Notes: a model not told the origin generated them from the letters alone. Shown: positions 14,579 through 22,819, numbered from the stretch's first letter. The stretch is DNA of 27,048 nucleotides from JBDHZK01 sp039811865 (GCA_039811865.1 JBDHZK010000020.1:1-27048), one strand, 5' to 3'. A program made the numbers and translations.

Positions 14579-15294
14579 CAGATGAACCTAGGCAGATTGA
14601 TCCCCTCGGCCCCCTCGACTGCCTCCGAGCCCACCCGGCCGGAGAGCCAGTAGACCAGTTGGGCGTCCGTGCCGCGCACCCGCGCCTTGTCGACGCCCGA
14701 ACCGAGGGTCGCCCGCAGCCCAGAAGAACTCTCCAGCGCGATGCCGGGCAAATCTTCCCGGTGCGCGTACCGCAGCACCGCCCACTCCAGCAGCCATCGG
14801 GCGACCGCCGCGTCCACATCGGCCAGCGGGTAGCCGCAATCCAGATCCCAGTGGTGCAGCACCACTTCGTTGAGCCGCGCCAAGGGGAGGAGCCGGAGGG
14901 GAAAGCCGCCGCCGGGGGTTTCGACGAGGACCGGCCAGGCCGATTCGGGCACCCGGTCGAAGGCCCTGGCCAACTGCTGTGAACTGGTGTCCAGATCGAT
15001 CTGCAACTCCAGCGCAGTGCGCTCCGAGCCACGTTCGATGTCGCGGTCGCGCTGGACCAGGGAGGAGTACATGGCCGTCGGTTCGCCTGTGAGCGCCCCG
15101 TCGATCAGACGACGCAGGCCATCGGCATTGCGCGCCAGGTGGGACGCGACGTGCGCGCGCGTCCACCCAGGGACGCGTGACGGCGCTTGCCAGTCGTCCT
15201 CGCTGATCCCGATCGTGTCGCCCAGCAAACGCTGGATAGCCTCCACCTTGCGCTTGCGCACGGTGGCGACGGCGGCGCCCACGATCACTTCCAT
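14578..15294 (-). CDS. Mycothiol-dependent maleylpyruvate isomerase-fold (DinB-like) protein
   Basis: The 238-residue protein combines an N-terminal DinB-like four-helix metal-binding domain with a C-terminal domain typical of actinobacterial mycothiol-dependent enzymes. The metal triad is intact: H52 (ASHLARN) with E143 and H147 (NEVVLHHWD). This spacing is almost the same as the H52/E144/H148 triad of the Corynebacterium maleylpyruvate isomerase. VPGWTRAHVASHLARNADGL is the family's hallmark first block. Many family members are not isomerases but other mycothiol transferases, so the reaction is left open. It starts at ATG 15294, with TAACTT (minus strand, 15306-15301) 6 bases upstream and no Shine-Dalgarno, so a leaderless mRNA is likely. 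It is divergent from uvrA across 73 bases and heads an operon with the MBL hydrolase. Confidence 0.87.
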   Translation of the reverse strand: MEVIVGAAVATVRKRKVEAIQRLLGDTIGISEDDWQAPSRVPGWTRAHVASHLARNADGLRRLIDGALTGEPTAMYSSLVQRDRDIERGSERTALELQIDLDTSSQQLARAFDRVPESAWPVLVETPGGGFPLRLLPLARLNEVVLHHWDLDCGYPLADVDAAVARWLLEWAVLRYAHREDLPGIALESSSGLRATLGSGVDKARVRGTDAQLVYWLSGRVGSEAVEGAEGINLPRFI

Positions 15295-15300
15295 GTGACC

Positions 15301-15306
15301 AAGTTA
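15301..15306 (-). promoter_or_regulatory. Putative -10 element for the leaderless isomerase-fold gene
   Basis: Read on the minus strand this is TAACTT, fitting TAnnnT, with exactly 6 bases (GGTCAC) to the ATG at 15294. No -35 match is evident. Confidence 0.42.
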
Positions 15307-15354
15307 CGGGGAGCGAGCCGGAATCGGCGAGGAAAGACTGTCGGAGCGCCCGTT

Positions 15355-15360
15355 TAGCAT
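15355..15360 (+). promoter_or_regulatory. Putative -10 element for leaderless uvrA
   Basis: TAGCAT fits TAnnnT and lies 7 bases before the GTG at 15368. If used, transcription begins at that GTG, and the alternative in-frame ATG at 15359 lies inside the promoter and outside the mRNA. Confidence 0.45.
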
Positions 15361-15367
15361 GAGGCAC

Positions 15368-18300
15368 GTGAATGATCGACTCATCGTGCGCGGCGCCCGG
15401 GAGCACAACCTGCGCAACGTCTCGCTGGATCTACCGCGAGACGCGCTCATCGTGTTCACTGGGCTGTCCGGGTCGGGTAAGTCGAGCCTGGCGTTCGACA
15501 CGATCTTCGCCGAAGGGCAGCGGCGCTACGTCGAGTCCTTGTCCGCCTATGCCCGCCAGTTCCTCGGCCAGATGGACAAGCCCGATGTGGACTTCATCGA
15601 GGGCCTGTCGCCGGCGGTCTCCATCGATCAGAAGTCGACCAGCCGCAACCCGCGCTCCACCGTGGGCACGATCACCGAGATCCACGATTACCTGCGGCTG
15701 TTGTACGCGCGCGCCGGACGGGCGCACTGCCCGATCTGCGGTGAGCCGATCGCCAAGCAGACCCCGCAGCAAATCGTCGATCGCCTCCTGACACTGGAGG
15801 AGGGCACGCGGTTTCAGGTGCTGGCCCCGGTCGTCCGCGGGCGCAAGGGTGAGTACACCGACCTGTTCCGACAGCTGGCCGCGCAGGGTCTGAGCCGCGT
15901 CCGGGTGGACGGCGAGGTGCATCAGTTGACGTCTCCGCCGGCGCTGGACAAGCAGAAGAAGCACTCGATCGACGTCATCGTCGACCGACTGGCGGCGAAG
16001 GAGTCGATCCAGCGGCGGCTGACCGATTCCGTGGAGACCGCGCTGGGCCTGGCCGGCGGGGTAGTGGCGATCGACTTCGTCGACAAGGCGGCGGACGACC
16101 CGGGCCGCGAGCGCCGCTACTCCGAGAAACTCGCCTGCCCGAACGAACACGACATCGCCATCGAGGAGTTGGAGCCGCGGCAGTTCTCGTTCAACGGCCC
16201 CTGGGGCGCCTGCCCGGCCTGCTCGGGGCTCGGCACGACGATGGAGGTCGACCCGGAACTGGTCGTCCCGGACGACTCGAAGAGCCTCAGCGAAGGGGCG
16301 ATCTCGCCATGGACGTCCGTCTACGTGGCCGGCTACTTCCAAACCCTGTTCAACGCGCTGGCCGAAACCGAGGGCTTCAGTACCTCCATGCCTTGGGCCG
16401 AGTTGCCGCCGCGGGTGAAGACGCTCGTCCTGAACGGCGTCCCGGGCACGATCCAGGTGCACGCGCGCACTCGCCACGGGCGGGAGCACAGCTACCGCGC
16501 CAAGTTCGAGGGTGCGCTGCCGTACGTCCGGCGCCGTCATGCGGAGGCGGAGAGCGACTCCGCACGGGAGCGCTACGCCGGTTACATGCGGGAGATTCCG
16601 TGCGGGGTGTGCCGCGGCGCTCGACTGAAGCCGACGTCCCTGGCCGTGACCGTGGGGGAGAAGAACATCGCCGAAGTGTCGGCCATGTCGATCGCCGAGG
16701 TCGCCACCTTCATGCAGGGCCTGCAACTGACGCAGCGCGAGGCGGCGATCGCGGCCCGAGTGGTCAAGGAGATCAACGAGCGCCTGACGTTCTTGCTGGA
16801 CGTCGGCCTGGACTATTTGAGTCTCTCCCGGCCGGCCGGCAGCCTCTCCGGCGGTGAGGCACAGCGGATCCGCCTGGCGACCCAGATCGGCTCGGGGCTG
16901 GTCGGCGTCTTGTATGTCCTGGACGAGCCCAGCATCGGGCTGCACCAGCGCGACAATCGGCGCCTGATCGACACGCTCGTGCGGCTGAAGAACCTCGGGA
17001 ACACGTTGATCGTGGTCGAGCACGACGAGGACACGATCAAGACCGCCGACTGGGCGGTCGACATCGGCCCCGGGGCGGGGGAGCACGGCGGCAAGGTGGT
17101 CGTCAGCGGTCCGGTGTCGGAGTTGCTGGCCAGCGAGGAGTCCCTCACCGGCGCCTATCTATCTGGCCGGCGCTCGATCCCCCTGCCGAACTCGCGGCGG
17201 CCGGGCACCGACCGGCAGATCGTCGTCCGGGGAGCGCGCGAGCACAACCTGAAGGACGTCACGGTCGCGTTCCCGTTGGGCCGCTTGATCGCCGTCACCG
17301 GCGTCTCGGGATCGGGCAAATCCACCCTGGTGAACAGCATCCTCTACGCGGCGGTCGCCAAGCAGTTGTACAGCGCCCGGACCGTCCCCGGCCGGCACCG
17401 TTCGATCGCAGGGATCGAGCACATCGACAAGTCGATCCATGTCGACCAATCGCCGATCGGACGGACGCCGCGCTCGAATCCGGCCACCTACACGGGCGTT
17501 TTCGACCACGTCCGCAGGCTGTTCGCCGAGACGCCGGAGGCGAAGGTCCGCGGCTATCAGCCGGGCCGGTTCTCGTTCAACGTCAAGGGCGGCCGATGTG
17601 AGAACTGCAGCGGCGATGGAACGATCAAGATCGAGATGAACTTCCTCCCCGACGTCTACGTTCCGTGCGAGGTCTGCCACGGGGCGCGCTACAACCGGGA
17701 GACGCTGGAGGTGCACTACAAGGGCAAGACGATCGCCGAGGTCCTCGATATGCCGATCGAGGAGGCGGTCGAGTTCTTCGGCGCCATCCCCGCCATCGCG
17801 CGCCATCTGCGCACCCTGGTGGATGTCGGCCTGGGCTACGTCCGGCTCGGCCAGCCCGCGACGACCCTTTCCGGTGGCGAGGCGCAGCGGGTCAAGCTGG
17901 CCAGCGAACTGCAGAAGCGTTCTACCGGCCGGACGATGTACGTCCTGGACGAGCCCACGACCGGCCTGCACTTCGAGGACATTCGCAAGCTGCTGCTCGT
18001 CCTCGGGCGTCTCGTCGACGCGGGAAACACCGTCGTTGTGATCGAGCACAATCTGGACGTGATCAAGACGGCCGACTGGGTGATCGACATGGGTCCGCTC
18101 GGCGGTTCGAAGGGCGGCGAGGTGATCGTCGAGGGGACTCCCGAGGACGTGGCGGCCTGCCCGGAATCGTTCACCGGGCAGTTTCTTCGCGAGATTCTGG
18201 CGGGTCGGGAGGTTCCGATCGGCCCGCCAGAGCCGACGCTGGTCGAGGCGCCGGCGGCCAAGCCGACTCGGTCGGGCCGGGCCGCCCAGGCGACCAAGAC

Positions 18301-18388
18301 GACGGAGAAGGCAACCGGCGGTCAAGCCGGGGTTCGCACCACCCGGACGAGCGCCCGGACCCGATCGGCCGCCCGCAAGAGCGCCTGA
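15368..18388 (+). CDS. uvrA: Excinuclease ABC subunit A with basic C-terminal tail
   Basis: UvrA is the dimeric damage sensor of nucleotide excision repair and loads UvrB. The 1006-residue protein holds two ABC ATPase modules: Walker A GLSGSGKS (32-39) with signature LSGGEAQRIRLA (from 493), and GVSGSGKST (from 645) with LSGGEAQRVKLA (from 834). Zinc sites include a variant first module (CPNEH...CPACSG, with C-x3-H replacing one CxxC, as in other actinobacteria) and the C-terminal CENC...CEVC module. The C-terminal tail (about 953-1006) is Ala/Thr/Lys/Arg rich, unlike the catalytic core and longer than in most UvrA. GTG at 15368 is chosen because homologues begin xxDRLIVxGAREHNL and a -10-like TAGCAT sits 7 bases before it; an ATG three codons earlier is the alternative. 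It converges with the Rieske gene with 8 bases between stops. Confidence 0.97.
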   Translation: MNDRLIVRGAREHNLRNVSLDLPRDALIVFTGLSGSGKSSLAFDTIFAEGQRRYVESLSAYARQFLGQMDKPDVDFIEGLSPAVSIDQKSTSRNPRSTVGTITEIHDYLRLLYARAGRAHCPICGEPIAKQTPQQIVDRLLTLEEGTRFQVLAPVVRGRKGEYTDLFRQLAAQGLSRVRVDGEVHQLTSPPALDKQKKHSIDVIVDRLAAKESIQRRLTDSVETALGLAGGVVAIDFVDKAADDPGRERRYSEKLACPNEHDIAIEELEPRQFSFNGPWGACPACSGLGTTMEVDPELVVPDDSKSLSEGAISPWTSVYVAGYFQTLFNALAETEGFSTSMPWAELPPRVKTLVLNGVPGTIQVHARTRHGREHSYRAKFEGALPYVRRRHAEAESDSARERYAGYMREIPCGVCRGARLKPTSLAVTVGEKNIAEVSAMSIAEVATFMQGLQLTQREAAIAARVVKEINERLTFLLDVGLDYLSLSRPAGSLSGGEAQRIRLATQIGSGLVGVLYVLDEPSIGLHQRDNRRLIDTLVRLKNLGNTLIVVEHDEDTIKTADWAVDIGPGAGEHGGKVVVSGPVSELLASEESLTGAYLSGRRSIPLPNSRRPGTDRQIVVRGAREHNLKDVTVAFPLGRLIAVTGVSGSGKSTLVNSILYAAVAKQLYSARTVPGRHRSIAGIEHIDKSIHVDQSPIGRTPRSNPATYTGVFDHVRRLFAETPEAKVRGYQPGRFSFNVKGGRCENCSGDGTIKIEMNFLPDVYVPCEVCHGARYNRETLEVHYKGKTIAEVLDMPIEEAVEFFGAIPAIARHLRTLVDVGLGYVRLGQPATTLSGGEAQRVKLASELQKRSTGRTMYVLDEPTTGLHFEDIRKLLLVLGRLVDAGNTVVVIEHNLDVIKTADWVIDMGPLGGSKGGEVIVEGTPEDVAACPESFTGQFLREILAGREVPIGPPEPTLVEAPAAKPTRSGRAAQATKTTEKATGGQAGVRTTRTSARTRSAARKSA

Positions 18389-18396
18389 TGGACGGC

Positions 18397-18828
18397 TCAG
18401 CCCACCACGAGGTTGTCGCCCGAGATTGTGACCTTCACCTCGGCCAGGGGCTTGGTGGCCGGGGATTTAAGCACGGAGCCGTCCTTGGCGGAGAACTCGC
18501 TGAAGTGACATTGGCACTGAATGACGTTTTCGGACACCTTGCTGACCGGGCAGCCCTGGTGCGTGCAGAACTTGTTGAAGGCCTTGAACTCGCCCGCGGC
18601 GGGCTGGGTGACGACGTAATCGGCGTTGGCCAGCACCTTCCCTCCGTTGATCGGAACGTCCGCCTTGGGTACGGTCACCCCGCCGGCTCCCGAACCGCTT
18701 GCGGTTGGGGTGCCAGTACTGGTCGTCGCGCTGCTACAACCCGCCAACGAGACGACGCCACCGGCGGCCAGCGCCAGGCCGGCTCCGGTGATGAGGGTGC
18801 GTCGCGAGGGCTTGATCGGTTCGGACAT
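18397..18828 (-). CDS. Tat-exported Rieske [2Fe-2S] lipoprotein
   Basis: The 143-residue protein is an exported electron-transfer or redox protein of unknown partner. The N-terminus has a twin-arginine signal (SRRTLITGAG, R9-R10), a hydrophobic stretch and a lipobox LAG-C31, so it should be folded in the cytoplasm, exported by Tat and lipid-anchored outside. A Ser/Thr/Gly linker (32-50) precedes the Rieske domain. Box 1 is C88-T-H90-QG-C93 and box 2 is C105-Q-C107-H108. The expected cluster ligands are C88, H90, C105 and H108, and C93-C107 matches the disulfide of high-potential Rieske proteins. It is a stand-alone protein, not a bc1-complex subunit, since no cytochrome genes are near. It is divergent from uvrC. 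Confidence 0.93.
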   Translation of the reverse strand: MSEPIKPSRRTLITGAGLALAAGGVVSLAGCSSATTSTGTPTASGSGAGGVTVPKADVPINGGKVLANADYVVTQPAAGEFKAFNKFCTHQGCPVSKVSENVIQCQCHFSEFSAKDGSVLKSPATKPLAEVKVTISGDNLVVG

Positions 18829-18931
18829 TGGGTGCCCACCTTCCAGTTGCCTGAGGGCGCCATCATGTCCGCCCGAAGGTGGATCCCACCAGTCCCCGTG
18901 CCCGGTTTGGCCGCGAGTGAAGGGTGGGGGG

Positions 18932-20899
18932 ATGGCTGATCCGTCGACCTACCGCCCGCCCCCGGGCTCGATCCCAATCGATCCGGGCGTCTACCGGTTC
19001 AGTGACGCGGCCGGCATCGTCATCTACGTGGGCAAGGCGAAGAGCCTGCGCTCGCGCCTCAACTCCTACTTTGCCGACCCGGCCGCGTTGCACTTCCGCA
19101 CGCAGACAATGGTGCGCACCGCCGCGAAGGTCGAATGGACGGTCGTCCGAAACGAGCTCGAAGCGCTCCAGCTCGAGTACACCTGGATCAAACGCTTCGA
19201 CCCGCGCTTCAACGTCAAGTACCGCGACGACAAGTCCTACCCCTGGCTCGCGATCACCTGGAGCGAGGAGTTTCCGCGGGTCTTCGTCGGCCGTGGCGCG
19301 AAACGCAAGGGGACGCGCTACTTCGGGCCCTACGGACATGCCTGGGCGATCCGGCAGACGGTGGATCTGCTGCTTCGCGTCTTCCCGATGCGGTCCTGCT
19401 CCAACGGCGTGTTCGCTTCGGCGAAGGCGGCCGGACGGCCGTGCCTGCTCGGCTACATCGACAAGTGCAGCGCGCCTTGCGTCGGCCGGATCGACGCCGA
19501 AGGCCATCGCGAGATCGTCGCCGACTTCGCCGGCTTCTTGTCGGGCCAATCAGCGGCGTTGGTGAAGCGTCTGGAGGCGCAGATGCGCGCGGCAGCCGAC
19601 GCCTTGGAGTTCGAGCGGGCCGCCGTGTTGCGCGATCACCTGGGCGCGCTGCGGCAGGCCACCGAGGCGAACGCGATCGTGCTGCCAGACGGGACGGATG
19701 CCGATGTGATCGCCCTAGCCCTGGACCCCCTGGAGGTGGCCGTCCAGATCTTTCACGTGCGCGGCGGACGCGTCCAAGGCCAGCGCGGATGGGTGGCAGA
19801 CCGCACCGACGACGCCGACGAGGGCGAACTCGTGGAGTCGTTCCTGCTGCAGTTGTACGCCGACGCGGGCGCCAAGCGAACCGAGACCGAGGCGGCGATT
19901 CCGCGCGAGATCCTGGTCCCGACCGAGCCCGCGTCGGGGGACGTACTGGCCCAGCTACTGGCCGAGCTGCGCGGCACTCGCGTCCGAATCCACGTCCCCA
20001 AGCGTGGCGACAAGCTCGCCTTGCTGCAAACTGTCGGACGCAACGCCGCCGACGCCTTGGCGCAGCACAAGACCAAGCGAGCCAGCGATCTGTCGACCCG
20101 GAACCGGGCGCTTGAGGAACTGCAGCACGCACTCGGCCTGGACACCGCGCCCCTGCGGATCGAGTGCTACGACGTTTCCCACCTACAGGGCAGCGAAGTC
20201 GTTGCGTCCATGGTCGTCTTCGAGGACGCTCTGCCGCGAAAGAGCGAGTACCGCCGCTTCGTGATCCGGACGGTTGAGGGCAGCAACGATGTGGGCGCGA
20301 TCCACGAGGTCATCACCCGCCGGTTCCGCCGGCTGATCAGCGATCGGGCGGCGTCGGCCGGGGACGAGGGGCCGCTGTTGGTCGACCCCGAGACCGGAAC
20401 TCCGCGGAAGTTCGCCTACGCTCCGTCGCTGGTAGTGGTGGACGGCGGCTCCCCGCAGGTGGCCGCCGCCCAAGCCGCCCTGGCAGAACTGGGCATCACC
20501 GACGTCGCTCTGTGCGGGCTGGCCAAGCGGCTCGAGGAGGTCTGGGTGCCGGGGGAGGAGTTCCCGGTGGTACTGCCGCGGACGAGCGAGGGGTTGTATC
20601 TGCTCCAGCGCCTGCGAGACGAGGCCCACCGGTTCGCCATCACCCACCACCGGGGACGGCGGACCGCGGCGATGGTCGATTCGGTCCTGGACGACGTCCC
20701 CGGGCTCGGAGAGGTGCGCCGCAAGGCGTTGCTGCGACGATTCGGCTCGGTGCGAAAGCTGTCCCGGGCCAGTGCGGCGGAGATCGCGGCCGTCCCCGGC
20801 TTCGGCCCCAAGACCGCGGCGGCGGTCCTGGCCGCGCTGGCCTCCCGGGAACCGGCTGAGGCCCTCAATACCGCCACCGGCGAAGTGATCGAGGGTTGA
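18932..20899 (+). CDS. uvrC: Excinuclease ABC subunit C
   Basis: UvrC makes both incisions around the lesion held by UvrB. The 655-residue protein has an N-terminal GIY-YIG nuclease (GVY at 19-21, YVG at 32-34, then GKAKSLRSRL) that cuts 3', a Cys-containing linker (CLLGYIDKCSAPCVG), and a UVR motif (about 210-245, ALEFERAAVLRD) that binds UvrB. A C-terminal RNase H-like nuclease (YDVSHLQG, VVDGG and the HRF..THHR segment) cuts 5', and tandem helix-hairpin-helix motifs (DVPGLGEVRRKALL, VPGFGPKTA) bind DNA. The start ATG at 18932 follows AGGGTGGGGGG directly, and upstream open sequence antisense to the Rieske gene has no homology. All three uvr genes lie within about 10.5 kb. The gap to rapZ is 64 bases. 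Confidence 0.97.
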   Translation: MADPSTYRPPPGSIPIDPGVYRFSDAAGIVIYVGKAKSLRSRLNSYFADPAALHFRTQTMVRTAAKVEWTVVRNELEALQLEYTWIKRFDPRFNVKYRDDKSYPWLAITWSEEFPRVFVGRGAKRKGTRYFGPYGHAWAIRQTVDLLLRVFPMRSCSNGVFASAKAAGRPCLLGYIDKCSAPCVGRIDAEGHREIVADFAGFLSGQSAALVKRLEAQMRAAADALEFERAAVLRDHLGALRQATEANAIVLPDGTDADVIALALDPLEVAVQIFHVRGGRVQGQRGWVADRTDDADEGELVESFLLQLYADAGAKRTETEAAIPREILVPTEPASGDVLAQLLAELRGTRVRIHVPKRGDKLALLQTVGRNAADALAQHKTKRASDLSTRNRALEELQHALGLDTAPLRIECYDVSHLQGSEVVASMVVFEDALPRKSEYRRFVIRTVEGSNDVGAIHEVITRRFRRLISDRAASAGDEGPLLVDPETGTPRKFAYAPSLVVVDGGSPQVAAAQAALAELGITDVALCGLAKRLEEVWVPGEEFPVVLPRTSEGLYLLQRLRDEAHRFAITHHRGRRTAAMVDSVLDDVPGLGEVRRKALLRRFGSVRKLSRASAAEIAAVPGFGPKTAAAVLAALASREPAEALNTATGEVIEG

Positions 20900-20951
20900 G
20901 GCGGTCAGCGTCGTGGTCGGCCCAACACCGGACGCCGAGTGGATCGGCCGA

Positions 20952-20957
20952 CATAAT
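20952..20957 (+). promoter_or_regulatory. Putative -10 element for leaderless rapZ
   Basis: CATAAT matches TATAAT at five of six positions and ends 6 bases before the ATG at 20964. No Shine-Dalgarno precedes that ATG, so a start of transcription at the codon is plausible. It would head the rapZ-yvcK-whiA unit. Confidence 0.45.
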
Positions 20958-20963
20958 GGGCAG

Positions 20964-21833
20964 ATGACCGAGCACCCCGCCTTGCCGCTGCGCGTCGTGG
21001 TGATCACCGGTATGTCCGGAGCCGGTCGCCGGACGGCCAGCCACGCGCTAGAAGACCACGGCTGGTACGTCGTCGACAACCTGCCCCCGGTGATGCTGCC
21101 GCAACTGCTGACCATCGCCAGAAGCGTCCACTTCGACAAGGTCGCGGTCGTCCTCGACGTCCGCAGCCGGTCGCTGTTCGACCAGCTTCCCGCCGCCTTC
21201 GACGAGCTGCTGGCCGCCGATATCAGGCCTGAGATCCTGTTCCTTGAGGCTACGGACGCCGTGATCGTGCGCCGGCAGGAGTCGGTGCGGCGGCCGCATC
21301 CGCTGCAGGAGGACGGACGGCTGCTGGACGGCATCTCCCGCGAGCGGCGGATGCTTGCGGCCCTGCGTGCGGCGGCCGACATGGTCATCGACACCTCGAA
21401 CCTGAACGTTCATCAACTGGCCGCGCGCGTCATCCACGCCTACTCCGGCGACGGGGACGACCTGCGGATGACCGTGATGTCCTTCGGCTTCAAGAATGGG
21501 CTGCCCATCGACGCCGACTTGGTGATGGACGTCCGGTTTCTGCCCAATCCGCACTGGGTGCCGGAGCTTCGTCCGCAGACGGGTCTGTCCCAGGCGGTCA
21601 GCGACTACGTCCTGGCTCAGCCGGGAGCCGGCGAATTCCTGGACGAGCTCGACTCGCTGCTGGGCACAATGACCGCGGGCTTCCTGCGGGAGGAGAAGCG
21701 GCTGGTGACCCTGGCGATCGGCTGCACCGGCGGCAAACACCGGTCCACCGCGATGACCGAAGAGGTGGCCCGTCGGCTGCGTGCCCGGGGTGTCGCCACA
21801 CAGGTGCTGCACCGCGATCTGGGGCTCGAATGA
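20964..21833 (+). CDS. rapZ: RapZ-family nucleotide-binding protein
   Basis: RapZ (YvcJ) family proteins couple cell-wall precursor status to gene regulation; in E. coli RapZ senses glucosamine-6-phosphate and directs decay of the sRNA GlmZ. No GlmYZ system is expected in actinobacteria, so the role here is less clear. The 289-residue protein has an N-terminal P-loop-like segment GMSGAGRRT (16-24) in which the Walker A Lys is Arg22, as in other actinobacterial homologues. Family blocks DNLPP, FLEATD..IVRR, SFGFKNGLP, FLPNPHWVPELRP and the C-terminal GCTGGKHRS are all present. The start at 20964 gives the usual length; a GTG 17 codons upstream is in frame. Its last codons overlap the yvcK start (ATGA), so translation is coupled. 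Confidence 0.93.
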   Translation: MTEHPALPLRVVVITGMSGAGRRTASHALEDHGWYVVDNLPPVMLPQLLTIARSVHFDKVAVVLDVRSRSLFDQLPAAFDELLAADIRPEILFLEATDAVIVRRQESVRRPHPLQEDGRLLDGISRERRMLAALRAAADMVIDTSNLNVHQLAARVIHAYSGDGDDLRMTVMSFGFKNGLPIDADLVMDVRFLPNPHWVPELRPQTGLSQAVSDYVLAQPGAGEFLDELDSLLGTMTAGFLREEKRLVTLAIGCTGGKHRSTAMTEEVARRLRARGVATQVLHRDLGLE

Positions 21834-22777
21834 GACGCCTTGACCGCCCGGCGGTGGTGGCGCTAGGCGGAGGCCACGGCCTGTACGGTTCCCTCTCCGC
21901 GCTGCGCCGGGTAACCGACCGCGTGACGGCGATCGTCACGGTCGCCGATGACGGCGGTTCGTCGGGACGCCTGCGCAGCGAGTTCGACATTCTGCCGCCG
22001 GGCGATCTGCGGATGGCGCTGGCGGCCTTGTGCGGTGACGACGTTCAGGGACGCACCTGGGCTGACGTCCTGCAGTCGCGGTTCGGCGGGAGCGGACCGC
22101 TGGCGGGGCATGCGATCGGCAACCTGCTGATCGCCGGGCTGTGGGAGCGACTGGGTGATCCGGTGTCCGGGCTGGACATGGTCGGCAGGCTGCTGGAGGC
22201 ACGCGGACGCGTGCTGCCCATGTCGACCACGCCCCTGACGATCGAGGCCGAGGTGATCGGCCTCGACTCGGCATACCCCGATGAGATCTGCACGGTGCGG
22301 GGCCAGGCGATGGTGGCCAAGACTCGGGCGGAGGTGCGCTCGATCCGACTCGTCCCGGATCGCCCTCCGGCCTGCCAAGAGGCGATCGACACCGTGATGG
22401 AGGCCGACTTCGTGAACCTTGGCCCGGGTTCTTGGTTCACCTCGGTGATGCCGCACCTGCTGGTTCCCGAACTGCGCGAGGCGATCGAGTTGAGCAAGGC
22501 CCGCAAGGTCGTCACGTTGAACCTGCTACCGGCGGGAGAGACGGCCGGCTTCTCGGCCTCTCGCCACATCGAGTTGCTCGCCGAGCATGCGCCCGAGCTA
22601 CGTCTGGACACCGTCTTGGCCGACGAGAGTTTCGGCGATTCCGATCCGCACCTGGCGGGCTACGTTCGCTCACTCGGCGCGGAGCTAGTGGTCGCGGACG
22701 TGGCGATGCACGACGGGTCCGGGCGGCATGATCCACTCAGGCTTGCCTCGGCCTATGCCGAGATCATGGGGGTGTGA
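21830..22777 (+). CDS. yvcK: YvcK/GlmR-family gluconeogenesis and cell-wall factor (CofD-like)
   Basis: YvcK (GlmR; CuvA in mycobacteria) binds UDP-sugars and is needed for growth on gluconeogenic carbon and for proper peptidoglycan precursor supply. The 315-residue soluble protein has a CofD-like Rossmann fold. The N-terminal LGGGHGLYGSLSALR loop (12-26) binds nucleotide, followed by VTVADDGGSSGRLR, LPPGDLRMAL, HAIGNLL and the substrate-region FVNLGPGSWFTSVMPHLLV. The C-terminal lobe is complete. It starts on the ATGA overlap with rapZ, and whiA begins 42 bases after its stop. The rapZ-yvcK-whiA order is one of the most conserved clusters in Gram-positive bacteria, so co-transcription is expected. 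It is of normal length and not altered. Confidence 0.95.
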   Translation: MRRLDRPAVVALGGGHGLYGSLSALRRVTDRVTAIVTVADDGGSSGRLRSEFDILPPGDLRMALAALCGDDVQGRTWADVLQSRFGGSGPLAGHAIGNLLIAGLWERLGDPVSGLDMVGRLLEARGRVLPMSTTPLTIEAEVIGLDSAYPDEICTVRGQAMVAKTRAEVRSIRLVPDRPPACQEAIDTVMEADFVNLGPGSWFTSVMPHLLVPELREAIELSKARKVVTLNLLPAGETAGFSASRHIELLAEHAPELRLDTVLADESFGDSDPHLAGYVRSLGAELVVADVAMHDGSGRHDPLRLASAYAEIMGV

Positions 22778-22819
22778 CCCGATGCGGCACCTTGGCCGCG
22801 ATTGTGTGAGGATATCGAG

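Noticed and set aside
15359..15367. ATG three codons upstream as the uvrA start
   Set aside because: It overlaps the likely -10 hexamer, and UvrA homologues begin at the position of the GTG. It remains possible if transcription starts farther upstream.
15431..17086. 551-codon open frame antisense to uvrA
   Set aside because: The composition is His/Arg/Gln/Asp-rich shadow sequence with no domain, opposite a complete UvrA.
10330..18931. LexA/SOS boxes upstream of uvrB, uvrA and uvrC
   Set aside because: I looked for the TCGAAC/GTTCGA-type palindrome in the three upstream regions and did not find one.
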